A DNA stretch of 64,000 bases from JANOMH01 sp031422295 (GTDB taxonomy: Bacteria; Pseudomonadota; Alphaproteobacteria; Rhodobacterales; Rhodobacteraceae): NCBI GenBank assembly GCA_031422295.1, contig JANOQM010000064.1, positions 87,468 to 151,467 on the forward strand, read 5' to 3'. Positions within the stretch are counted from its first letter, which is position 1. Each line of letters begins with the position of its first letter. Shown one piece after another: positions 44,999 through 52,846 of the stretch. The notes beneath the pieces are model-generated. The model saw only the letters and a program-made list of their open reading frames with translations, was not told the origin of the DNA and made no database searches. Made by a program: the position numbers and the translations under genes.

Positions 44999-45039
44999 AT
45001 GTCAGCCTTGTTGACATTCCAAGACACAACCGCTATCGA
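44999..45039 (+). promoter_or_regulatory. ilvE promoter overlapped by an inverted repeat
   Basis: TTGACA at 45011-45016 is followed after 17 bp by TATCGA at 45034-45039, a good sigma-70-type pair. ATGTCA (44999-45004) and TGACAT (45012-45017) form a perfect inverted repeat with a 7-bp spacer covering the -35 box. A MarR-type protein such as the divergent PetP could bind there; this is inferred. Confidence 0.55.
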
Positions 45040-45117
45040 TCCATTGATTTTACGCAATATTGTGCCCGAAGCGGACCTAATCGCGACACAAATGCAAACT
45101 TGAAGTGGGATGTGACG

Positions 45118-45987
45118 ATGGCTGGCTCTTATGATGATCGTGACGGCAAAATCTGGATGGATGGGGCGCTGGTCGACTGGCGCGCGGCCAATGTGCATAT
45201 CCTGACCCATGCCCTGCATTATGCATCATCGGTGTTTGAGGGCGAGCGCTGTTATAACGGCAAGATTTTCCGGGGCCGGGAACATTCTGAACGCCTGCAG
45301 TATTCGGCCCGGTGCCTCGACTTTGAAATCCCCTATACCGTCGATGAAATCGAAGCCGCGAAATACGCAGTGCTGGCCGCCAATGGTTTTACCGATGCCT
45401 ATGTCCGGGCCATCGCCTGGCGCGGCGTGGGCGAAGATATGGGCGTCGCGTCAGAGCGGAACCCGGTGCGAATGGCAATCGCAGCCTGGGAATGGGGCAA
45501 TTATTACGGCGACGCCAAGATGAAAGGCGCGAAACTCGACATTGCCAAATGGAAGCGCCCCAGCCCCGAAACCATCCCGCATGCCGCCAAGGCCGCAGGC
45601 CTGTACATGATCTGCACGATGTCCAAGCACGCCGCCCAGGCCAAAGGCTGTTCTGACGCGATGATGTTCGACTATCGCGGCTATATTGCAGAGGCCACTG
45701 GCGCCAATATCTTTTTCGTCAAGAACGGCGAGGTTCACACCCCGAAACCCGACTGCTTTCTGAACGGCCTGACCCGCCAGACCGTGATCGGCATGCTGGG
45801 CGAGCGGCAGATCAAAGTCCATGAACGCCACATCATGCCGGAAGAGTTGGAAGGGTTTGAGCAATGCTGGCTGACCGGCACGGCGGCCGAGGTAACGCCG
45901 GTGGGGATGATCGGCGATTACAACTTTGAAGTTGGTGCGCTGACCCGGGATATTTCGCTGAGTTATGAAAAAGTGGTGCGGGCCTAG
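45118..45987 (+). CDS. ilvE: Branched-chain amino acid aminotransferase IlvE
   Basis: Class IV PLP transaminase for leucine, isoleucine and valine. ATG 45118 (MAGSYDDRDGKIWMDGALVD) gives 289 residues; a GTG six bases earlier is an alternative. HALHYASSVFEGERCYNGKI, AKAAGLYMICTMSKHAAQAK and YIAEATGANIFFVKNGEVHT followed by FLNGLTRQTVIGML match the family. It is a single-gene unit divergent from petP-petR. Confidence 0.92.
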   Translation: MAGSYDDRDGKIWMDGALVDWRAANVHILTHALHYASSVFEGERCYNGKIFRGREHSERLQYSARCLDFEIPYTVDEIEAAKYAVLAANGFTDAYVRAIAWRGVGEDMGVASERNPVRMAIAAWEWGNYYGDAKMKGAKLDIAKWKRPSPETIPHAAKAAGLYMICTMSKHAAQAKGCSDAMMFDYRGYIAEATGANIFFVKNGEVHTPKPDCFLNGLTRQTVIGMLGERQIKVHERHIMPEELEGFEQCWLTGTAAEVTPVGMIGDYNFEVGALTRDISLSYEKVVRA

Positions 45988-46041
45988 ACACGCACCCCCC
46001 TCGCGGCGCAATAATCCTGTATCAATCTGCAGGAGGGGGCG

Positions 46042-47196
46042 ATGTCTGGGACTGCGATTCTGGTTGGCACCACCAAAGGTGCATTTGTTCTGCGGCATGA
46101 CGGCAAAGATTGGCGGGCGTCCGGGCCGCATTGTGGCGGGGCCCCGATCAATCATGTGATCGGCGACCCTGACACCGGCACGATCTGGGCGGCGGGCGGC
46201 GGCGACTGGCACGGTGCCGGTATCTGGACCTCAACCGATGGCGGCGAAACCTGGGCGCATGCCAAGCTGACCAAGGGCCAGATGGATGACTGGGCCGCAA
46301 ACGACCCGGATTTCGCGGCGATGATCGGCTGGACCGATGCGCCGCTGCCGTTTGGCGAAGAATTCAGTCAGGTCTGGTCGCTGGGATATGCGCATGGCAA
46401 GGTTTATGCGGGCACCAAACCGGCCAGATTGCTGGAAAGCATCGACAACGGCGCCACTTGGTCCAAGATCGAAGGGCTGAATAACCATCCTTCGTCCGAC
46501 AGCTGGCACGGCGGGGCCGCGGGCCTGACCCTGCATACGATCCTGACCCACCCGACCGATAAAGGCAAAGTCTGGGTTGGCATTTCGGCCGCTGGCGTGT
46601 TTGCAACCGAGGATGGTGGCGACACATGGGACCGGCGCAACCGGCTGTCCAATGCCGAGGCTTGTGCCCATCACGACCACCCCGCCGCCCCGCGCGACGG
46701 CGATACCGGGCATTGCGTGCATAACATCGTGCGGGCCACGGCGGACGGCGATCTGTTGTATCAGCAAAATCACCATGGCGTGTATCGCAGCCGGGATGGC
46801 GGGCGGAACTGGGATGATATCACCGAAGGGCTGCCCTCGACCTTTGGCTTTCCGATTGCGGTTGACCCGGCAGCGCCGGACCGGATTTGGACCATCCCGC
46901 TGAATGGCGATTCTGCGGGGCGGTTTCCGCCCGGCGCGGCAGCAGCGGTCTGGCGGTCTGAGGATGCGGGCGTCACATGGACGGCGACGCGCGACGGGCT
47001 GCCGCAGCAAGACTGTTTCTTTACCGTCTTGCGGCAGGCGATGGCTGTTGGGGCTGAACCGGGCAAGCCGACCGGTGTTTATTTCGGGACCAATTCAGGA
47101 TCTGTGTTTGGGAGCACCGATCATGGTGCGAGCTGGACCGAGGTTGCCAAGCATTTGCCAACTGTGTTGTCGGTTGAAACGCTGGTCACGGCTTAA
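46042..47196 (+). CDS. BNR/Asp-box repeat protein (sialidase/VPS10-like beta-propeller)
   Basis: The 384-residue protein has repeated Asp-boxes of the S/T-x-D-x-G-x-T-W type: STDGGETWAH, SIDNGATWSK, TEDGGDTWDR, SRDGGRNWDD, SEDAGVTWTA and STDHGASWTE. Six or more blades suggest a beta-propeller. There is no signal peptide, so a cytoplasmic location is likely. The catalytic Arg triad and Tyr of sialidases were not identified, so enzymatic activity should not be assumed. AGGAGG precedes ATG 46042. Confidence 0.83.
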   Translation: MSGTAILVGTTKGAFVLRHDGKDWRASGPHCGGAPINHVIGDPDTGTIWAAGGGDWHGAGIWTSTDGGETWAHAKLTKGQMDDWAANDPDFAAMIGWTDAPLPFGEEFSQVWSLGYAHGKVYAGTKPARLLESIDNGATWSKIEGLNNHPSSDSWHGGAAGLTLHTILTHPTDKGKVWVGISAAGVFATEDGGDTWDRRNRLSNAEACAHHDHPAAPRDGDTGHCVHNIVRATADGDLLYQQNHHGVYRSRDGGRNWDDITEGLPSTFGFPIAVDPAAPDRIWTIPLNGDSAGRFPPGAAAAVWRSEDAGVTWTATRDGLPQQDCFFTVLRQAMAVGAEPGKPTGVYFGTNSGSVFGSTDHGASWTEVAKHLPTVLSVETLVTA

Positions 47197-48131
47197 CCAC
47201 CGGGCGGCAAGGCCTTGCGGGGCTTTGCCCGTTCGATACCCAGTTGCCGTTCGCGCCAGATGATCAGCACGCCCGCCGCGATGATAATGGCGGCGCCGCC
47301 GATAGTGACCCATGTCGGCACCTCGTTAAAGATGAAATAGCCGACGCCCAAGGCCAGCAGCATGGACGCATATTCGAACGGAGCCACGACCGAAGCATCG
47401 GCGCAACGATAGCTCGCGGTCAGTAAAATCTGGCCCAAGCCGCCCAAAAGACCGGCGCATATCAGCATGACCGCCTCGCGCGGGGCAGGGATGACCCACC
47501 CCCATGGCAGCGACAGCAGTGACAGCAACGTGGCGGTGACCGAGAACCAGAAGACGATCGCCGCGGTCCCTTCGGTTGCGACCAGTTTACGCACGAATAC
47601 CTGTGCCAGGGCGGCACAGACGGCCCCGCCCAACACGACGACCGCGCCCAATGTTTCGACCGGGTTCATCGCGCTGGCCCCGACTGACAGGCGCGGCGAC
47701 AGAACGATGACCACGCCGACCAACCCAATGGCCACGGCTGTCAGGCGAAACGCCCGCACCTCTTCATTCAGGAACATCGCGGCGAAAATGACGGTCAGCA
47801 GCGGGGCGGCATAACCGATGGCGGTGACTTCGGGCAGGGGCAGCAGGCCCAGCCCGGCAAAGCCGAGGCCCATGGCGCAAGTCCCCAGCAGACCGCGCCA
47901 GAAATGGCCGAGGGGTTGAACTGTTGCTAGTCCGTGCCGCAATTCGCCGCGCAACAGCAACCAGACCACAATGACCGGCGTGGCGAAAAGCGACCGGAAA
48001 AATACCGCCTCGCCCGGTGGGACATGGGCAGATGTCGCCTTGATCAGGCTGGCCATGCCGACAAAAACACAGACCGAGGCCAGTTTGAGTGTTATTCCGC
48101 GCAGAGGCTGTGATGGCGGTGCAGTGGACAT
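47193..48131 (-). CDS. EamA/DMT-family transporter
   Basis: The 312-residue protein has ten predicted helices in two EamA units, with ATPVIVVWLLLRGELRHGLA and VTAIGYAAPLLTVIFAAMFL-NEEVRAFRL in the first and FEYASMLLALGVGYFIFNEV in the second. The substrate is unknown; distant relatives export amino acids or nucleosides. It converges with the BNR-repeat gene and overlaps its end by 4 bases. Confidence 0.87.
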   Translation of the reverse strand: MSTAPPSQPLRGITLKLASVCVFVGMASLIKATSAHVPPGEAVFFRSLFATPVIVVWLLLRGELRHGLATVQPLGHFWRGLLGTCAMGLGFAGLGLLPLPEVTAIGYAAPLLTVIFAAMFLNEEVRAFRLTAVAIGLVGVVIVLSPRLSVGASAMNPVETLGAVVVLGGAVCAALAQVFVRKLVATEGTAAIVFWFSVTATLLSLLSLPWGWVIPAPREAVMLICAGLLGGLGQILLTASYRCADASVVAPFEYASMLLALGVGYFIFNEVPTWVTIGGAAIIIAAGVLIIWRERQLGIERAKPRKALPPGG

Positions 48132-48171
48132 GCCCCCACATTAGCCAAGCCGCCCGCAGGTTAAAAGCGGA

Positions 48172-48351
48172 TCAGGCCCGCTGACCGCGCGCAATCCGGA
48201 TAAATTGCGCCAGACTGACGGTTTCAGCGGCACGGCGCTGCAAGGTTTTGCTGGCCCGGTTTGGCAGGTGTTCACGGGCGATACGGACATATTCGCGCAG
48301 TTTGATAGCGCTGTCGTAAGTTGTGGGTCGGTCGGCAATGTGACGCTGCAT
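48172..48351 (-). CDS. Small basic hypothetical protein, 59 residues
   Basis: ATG 48351 is preceded by AAGGATCAGCAC, a good ribosome binding site. The product is rich in Arg and Ala and helical in character: MQRHIADRPTTYDSAIKLRE at the N-terminus, then EYVRIAREHLP and later QFIRIARGQRA, which look like two related amphipathic helices. It is short but its codon use resembles the neighbours. I do not recognise a family. Confidence 0.55.
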   Translation of the reverse strand: MQRHIADRPTTYDSAIKLREYVRIAREHLPNRASKTLQRRAAETVSLAQFIRIARGQRA

Positions 48352-48413
48352 GTGCTGATCCTTTTTGGATATAACTTAACCTACCACGATTCCGGGGTTT
48401 CGCCGAGGCCTGA

Positions 48414-49586
48414 TCACGGTTGGGGTGTCACCCGCAATATTCCGCCATCAGTTGCATCGATCAGCAGCAATAATCCGCCATTGGCCAAGGCTTCGACATC
48501 GCGGACCCGGCCCACATCGGTGACAAGGCGTTCTTCACCGATAACCCGGCCCGCGTCCAGTTTCAGCCGGACCAAAGCGCCGGGGTTCAGGGATGCGATC
48601 AAGACATCGCCCTGCCAGTCTGCAAAGTTGCCCTGATAGAACAGCATGCCGCCAGGGGCGATGACCGGGTCCCAATAATAGACCGGTTCCTGCACCCCCT
48701 CGATGCGGGATGCGCCGGACCCGACGGGCGAACCGTCGTAGTTTTCGCCGTAACTGACCAGGGGCCAGCCATAGTTCAACCCCGGCCCCGGCTGGTTCAG
48801 CTCATCCCCACCTTGGGGGCCGTGTTCGATGGTCCATAGCACGCCGGTGGCCGGGTTGATTGCCGCCCCTTGGATGTTGCGGTGGCCATAGGACCAGATC
48901 TGATCATCGCCACCGATCCCCACATAGGGATTATCTGCCGGAACAGAGCCTGTTTCGGTCAGACGGATGACCTTGCCATAGGTGGTGGTCAGGTCTTGCG
49001 CCAGCAGCCGGTTGGCATCGGTGAAATGTTCGCCGGTGGTGATGAAAACGTGACCTTGACCGTCAAACACGACACGGGACCCATAGTGGGCGGGCACGAG
49101 GCTGGGCGGGTCTTGTACGAACATATCCTGCACATCGGCCAGCTGTGTGCCGTCCGGGGACAGAACGCCGCGTGCGGCGGCAGTGACAAAACCATTGGCC
49201 AGCGGCTTGGCATACGTCCACCAGACGATGCGGCTGTTGGCAAAATCAGGGGCAACGGCTACGTCCAATAGCCCGCCCTGTTCAATCGCCGTAACCTGCG
49301 GCAGTCCGGTAATTGGATCCGACACAGTCCCATCGGCGCTGATCATACGCATCCGCCCGGGCCGTTCCGTGACCAGCCACCCCCCACCCGGCAGGGTCGC
49401 AATGCCCCACGGATTTTCCAGACCTGTCACGAATGGTTCGACCAAAACATTAGTGTCCGCCAAGGCTGGGGCGCGGGTCTGACCGGCAAAGGCTGGGGTA
49501 AAACCGGTGTTAGGCGGGCCTTGGTCAACCTGTGCCAAGGCGGGGCTGGCGAGGGTAAAACAGAAACTAAAAAGGATATTCTTCAT
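48414..49586 (-). CDS. PQQ-dependent sugar dehydrogenase family protein (soluble aldose dehydrogenase-like)
   Basis: The 390-residue exported beta-propeller starts at ATG 49586 (MKNILFSFCFTLASPALAQ, signal peptide), overlapping the queG stop by 4 bases. VTGLENPWGIATLPGGGWLV followed by TERPGRM, EQGGLLDVAVAPDF, RNIQGAAINP and EHGPQGGDELN match the GSDH/YliI family, which oxidises aldose sugars with PQQ in the periplasm. No PQQ synthesis genes are visible. Overlap with queG is probably chance compaction. Confidence 0.9.
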   Translation of the reverse strand: MKNILFSFCFTLASPALAQVDQGPPNTGFTPAFAGQTRAPALADTNVLVEPFVTGLENPWGIATLPGGGWLVTERPGRMRMISADGTVSDPITGLPQVTAIEQGGLLDVAVAPDFANSRIVWWTYAKPLANGFVTAAARGVLSPDGTQLADVQDMFVQDPPSLVPAHYGSRVVFDGQGHVFITTGEHFTDANRLLAQDLTTTYGKVIRLTETGSVPADNPYVGIGGDDQIWSYGHRNIQGAAINPATGVLWTIEHGPQGGDELNQPGPGLNYGWPLVSYGENYDGSPVGSGASRIEGVQEPVYYWDPVIAPGGMLFYQGNFADWQGDVLIASLNPGALVRLKLDAGRVIGEERLVTDVGRVRDVEALANGGLLLLIDATDGGILRVTPQP

Positions 49587-50641
49587 GGTATCAACCTTTT
49601 CACAGCCCATTCTGCGGCATCGGCCACCGCAGGGTCTGGGTCATCTGCCAACTTGGCCGCATCTGCCGCCAAGGCCACGTTGCCCGAATTGCCGATGGCA
49701 TAAAGCACATTGCGCACGAACCGGTCCCGCCCGATCCGTTTGACCGGGCTGCCCGCGAACCTTGCCCGAAAAGCGGCATCATCCAAAGTCACAAGATCGG
49801 CAAGTTTGGGTGGGCCGTCGCGACCCAGATAGCGCATCTCGGTCGCCGCTACGGCAAATTTGTTCCACGGGCAGATTGCAAGACAATCGTCGCAGCCATA
49901 AATCCGGTTGCCCAGTTTTTCACGTAGTTCGGGTGCGACGGGGCCTTTGTGTTCAATCGTCAGATAGGAAATGCAGCGCCGCGCGTCGAGTTGATAGGGG
50001 GCCGGGAAGGCGGCGGTGGGGCAGATATCCAGGCAGGCGGTGCAGCTACCACAATGGCTGATTTCAGGCTGATCCGGCTCTAGGTCGACAGTCGTAAAGA
50101 TCGCGCCAAGGAATATCCAGTTACCCAGATCGCGGCCCAACAGGTTGGTATGTTTGCCCTGCCAGCCCAGCCCGGCGGCCTGTGCGAGCGGTTTTTCCAT
50201 GACCGGGGCGGTATCGACAAACACTTTGATTTCGGCCCCGGGCACCTGATCAATTAACCAGCGCCCTACGGTTTTCAGCCGCTTTTTGACCAGATCATGA
50301 TAGTCGCGCCCCTGGGCATAAACGCTGATCGCGGCGTGATCTTTTTGGTCCAGAACCGCAAGCGGATCATGCTGCGGGGTATAGGCCTCGGCCAGCATGA
50401 TTATCGACCGGGCGGCGGGCCACAAGGCGGTGGGATCGCCACGCCACGCCATCCGGTCGGCCATCCAGCCCATTTGGCCATGGCGGTCATCAGTTACATA
50501 TTTGGCCAATCGTTCAGCTGTTTCGGGCGCGGCATCAGGGCGGCAGATGCCCATCCGTACAAAGCCTGACGAAAGGGCAAATGCCTCTAACCGCCTTTTT
50601 AGAGACTGCTTTTGTGGATCGCCGCTATGTTCCACAGACAT
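49583..50641 (-). CDS. queG: Epoxyqueuosine reductase QueG
   Basis: Cobalamin-dependent last step of queuosine synthesis on tRNA. The 352-residue protein has two [4Fe-4S] cluster groups: CGSCTACLDICPTAAF followed by RRCISYLTIEHKG, and YGCDDCLAICPWNKF. VFVDTAPVMEKPLAQAAGLG and GNWIFLGAIFT are typical. A HEAT-like C-terminal end (ALYAIGNSGNVALA region) closes the protein. It follows the GST gene by 17 bp. Confidence 0.94.
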   Translation of the reverse strand: MSVEHSGDPQKQSLKRRLEAFALSSGFVRMGICRPDAAPETAERLAKYVTDDRHGQMGWMADRMAWRGDPTALWPAARSIIMLAEAYTPQHDPLAVLDQKDHAAISVYAQGRDYHDLVKKRLKTVGRWLIDQVPGAEIKVFVDTAPVMEKPLAQAAGLGWQGKHTNLLGRDLGNWIFLGAIFTTVDLEPDQPEISHCGSCTACLDICPTAAFPAPYQLDARRCISYLTIEHKGPVAPELREKLGNRIYGCDDCLAICPWNKFAVAATEMRYLGRDGPPKLADLVTLDDAAFRARFAGSPVKRIGRDRFVRNVLYAIGNSGNVALAADAAKLADDPDPAVADAAEWAVKRLIP

Positions 50642-50658
50642 CCAGCCCCCGGATGAGA

Positions 50659-51324
50659 TCAGAAATCCAGATTGGAGTAGTGCGATTTGGGTGTAAACCC
50701 CGGCACATAATCGGCCAAAAGCGACCGGAAAGCCGGGCGCGATTTGATCTTGGCATACCAGTCTTTGACCACATCGGAGCGGTTCCAGTCGACATCGCCG
50801 TTATAATCCAGACAAGACAAATGGGCGGCGGCGGTGAAATCGGCCAGGGTCATTTCATTGCCCGCCAGCCAGCGGCGCTGATCCAGCAGCCATTTCATGT
50901 AATCCAGATGAAACTTGATCGCCTTGGCCCCGGATTTGACATTCGTGCTGTCGGGCGTGCCGCCGCCCATGACCTTTTTGATCACCCGCTCGCCCATCAG
51001 TTTGGCGGTGACTTCGGTATAGAATTTGTCATCGAACCAGCCAATCAGACGGCGCACTTCGTAGCGGCCATCGGCGTCGCGTGGCATCAGCGGCGGGTTT
51101 GGCGTGGTTTCTTCGAGGTATTCGCAGATCGGGCCGCTTTCGGACAGGGTTTTGGTGCCCAGTTTCAACACCGGCACTTTGCCCGCCGGATTGCGGCGCA
51201 GGAAATCGGGGTCTTGTTCCCAATAGCGTTCCTCGACCAGTTCAACCTCGATCTTTTTCTCGGCCAGAGTCAGCCGGACCTTGCGGCAGAACGGCGAGAG
51301 CGGGAAATGGTAGAGGCGGTTCAT
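50659..51324 (-). CDS. Glutathione S-transferase family protein
   Basis: The 221-residue protein begins MNRLYHFPLSPFCRKVRLTL, with SPFCRK placing a Cys at the catalytic position (unlike the other two GSTs here). NPAGKVPVL and SESGPICEYLEE bind glutathione, and a helical domain with WLAGNEMTLADFTAA follows. The catalytic Cys suggests an omega- or beta-like thiol-transferase. It is upstream of queG on the same strand. Confidence 0.9.
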   Translation of the reverse strand: MNRLYHFPLSPFCRKVRLTLAEKKIEVELVEERYWEQDPDFLRRNPAGKVPVLKLGTKTLSESGPICEYLEETTPNPPLMPRDADGRYEVRRLIGWFDDKFYTEVTAKLMGERVIKKVMGGGTPDSTNVKSGAKAIKFHLDYMKWLLDQRRWLAGNEMTLADFTAAAHLSCLDYNGDVDWNRSDVVKDWYAKIKSRPAFRSLLADYVPGFTPKSHYSNLDF

Positions 51325-51387
51325 GAGTTGCCGTCCTGATTGCGTCTTTCTTCAATGCAGCAAGGACAGGTCCGGTTCAATGGGGCT

Positions 51388-52101
51388 TTAGTCCGTAAAG
51401 CAATCGGCGCGTCCATCCGCCTGAATTGTGGCAGCGCCGTCAATGATCTGTGCCGCCCGGTTACGGACAAAGTCGCTGGGGTCCGAGGCCGAGCGCCCCT
51501 TGGGATCTGGCAGGACGGCGGCAAGGCGCGCGGCCTGCCGGGGCGTCAGATCGGCCGCAACAACGCCGAAATGATGTTGGGCGGCAGCCTGAACCCCGAA
51601 CACCCCTTCGTCAAATTCCGCGATGTTCAGATAAACCTCCAGCACCCGCCGCTTGGTCCAGACCGCCTCCATCAGCGGGGTAATCCCGGCCTCAAGCACT
51701 TTGCGAAACCAGCTGCGCCCCTGCCAGAGGTAGGCGTTTTTCACGACCTGCTGCGAAATGGTCGAGGCGCCCCGGTTGCCGCCTTCGCCCATAGCGGCCC
51801 GAATGGCGGCAATATCCAGACCCCAGTGCAGGCAAAAATTGGCATCTTCGGCGGCAACGACGGACCGGGCCATGACCGGGGCGATATCTTCGAACGCGAC
51901 CCATGTTTGGTCGACACCGCCTAACCTGCGCCCTTCTGCGAACATGTAGGGGGTCGTGGGCGGGTTGATCAGGGCGTAAAAGATGACGGCCAGAAATGCC
52001 AAGGCCCCTGACACAAGGACTCCGCCGATCAACCAGCGCAGTACCCACCGCAAGGGGCGTTTTGGTGCAGGTGGGGCAGCGGTTTTGCGGGGTCTTGCCA
52101 T
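51388..52101 (-). CDS. mtgA: Monofunctional peptidoglycan glycosyltransferase MtgA
   Basis: GT51 enzyme polymerising lipid II. After a basic N-terminus and one membrane segment (VLVSGALAFLAVIFYALI) come the family motifs: VVAAEDANFCLHWGLD with the catalytic Glu, GASTISQQVVKNAYLW, RKVLEAGITPLMEAVWTKRR and VLEVYLNIAEFDEGVFGVQA. ATG 52101 (MARPRKTAAPP) gives 237 residues; 52116 is also possible, and neither has a strong ribosome binding site. Confidence 0.92.
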   Translation of the reverse strand: MARPRKTAAPPAPKRPLRWVLRWLIGGVLVSGALAFLAVIFYALINPPTTPYMFAEGRRLGGVDQTWVAFEDIAPVMARSVVAAEDANFCLHWGLDIAAIRAAMGEGGNRGASTISQQVVKNAYLWQGRSWFRKVLEAGITPLMEAVWTKRRVLEVYLNIAEFDEGVFGVQAAAQHHFGVVAADLTPRQAARLAAVLPDPKGRSASDPSDFVRNRAAQIIDGAATIQADGRADCFTD

Positions 52102-52219
52102 GCGGTCATAAGCCATGGCGGGCGGGTTCGGGTCAAGCGGCAGCAAGAGTTGATTTGCGCATTATCCGGGTCGCCTTGGTAGACCGGGTTCTGTCATTCG
52201 AAGCTAAAAAGGACCCGCA

Positions 52220-52810
52220 ATGACACCCGACCTGATCGTCCCACTTGTGATCTTTTTAGCCCCACTGGCCTTTAGTCCCGGTCCCGGAAACATGTTTTTC
52301 GCCACTTTGGGTGCCGCCAGCGGGTTGCGCGGCGCAGTCCCGGCTTTGGCCGGGTATCATATTGCGACCTTGGTTGTGACATTGGCTGTGGGGTTGGGAT
52401 TTGGTTGGATTCAGGCGATGGGTCCGGGATTTGCGCGTGTCATGCAATGGGCCGGAGCGGCCTATATCATCTGGTTAGCGTGGCAGATTGCCAATGCGGG
52501 TCCGACGGCGGGCGCATCTGACGCGCCGCAAGCAGCTGGTTTCTGGACCGGTGCTATCCTGCTGGTCCTGAACCCCAAGGCCTGGCTGATCCTGTCACTG
52601 ATGTTCAGCCAGTTTCCGGCCGATGGGCTAGCGCAGGCCGGGCTGATTGCCGTGATCTTTACGGCGAACAATCTGGCTGCATTCATTCTTTGGACCCTTG
52701 CAGGTGACACTTTAGGCCGGGTGTTTCGCAGCCATGCCGGGGCACGGTGCCTGAACGTGCTTTTTGCCGTGGCTTTGGCAGGTGTGGCCGTCTGGATGCT
52801 CACGGCGTGA
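52220..52810 (+). CDS. LysE/RhtB-family amino-acid exporter
   Basis: The 196-residue membrane protein has about six helices. LAPLAFSPGPGNMFFATLGA near the N-terminus and GFWTGAILLVLNPKAWLILS in the middle are the family marks (SPGP and NPK-A). It exports an amino acid or related solute; the substrate is not predictable. It converges with gltB. Confidence 0.9.
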   Translation: MTPDLIVPLVIFLAPLAFSPGPGNMFFATLGAASGLRGAVPALAGYHIATLVVTLAVGLGFGWIQAMGPGFARVMQWAGAAYIIWLAWQIANAGPTAGASDAPQAAGFWTGAILLVLNPKAWLILSLMFSQFPADGLAQAGLIAVIFTANNLAAFILWTLAGDTLGRVFRSHAGARCLNVLFAVALAGVAVWMLTA

Positions 52811-52811
52811 T

Positions 52812-52842
52812 GCGGGCCCCCGCAACTATGGCGGGGACCCGC
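52812..52842. terminator. GC-rich hairpin between lysE-like gene and gltB
   Basis: GCGGGCCCCCGC (52812-52823) pairs with GCGGGGACCCGC (52831-52842) with one mismatch around a 7-nt loop. It lies directly between the two convergent stops. There is no T-run, so the terminator call is moderate. Confidence 0.55.
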
Positions 52843-52846
52843 GAAA

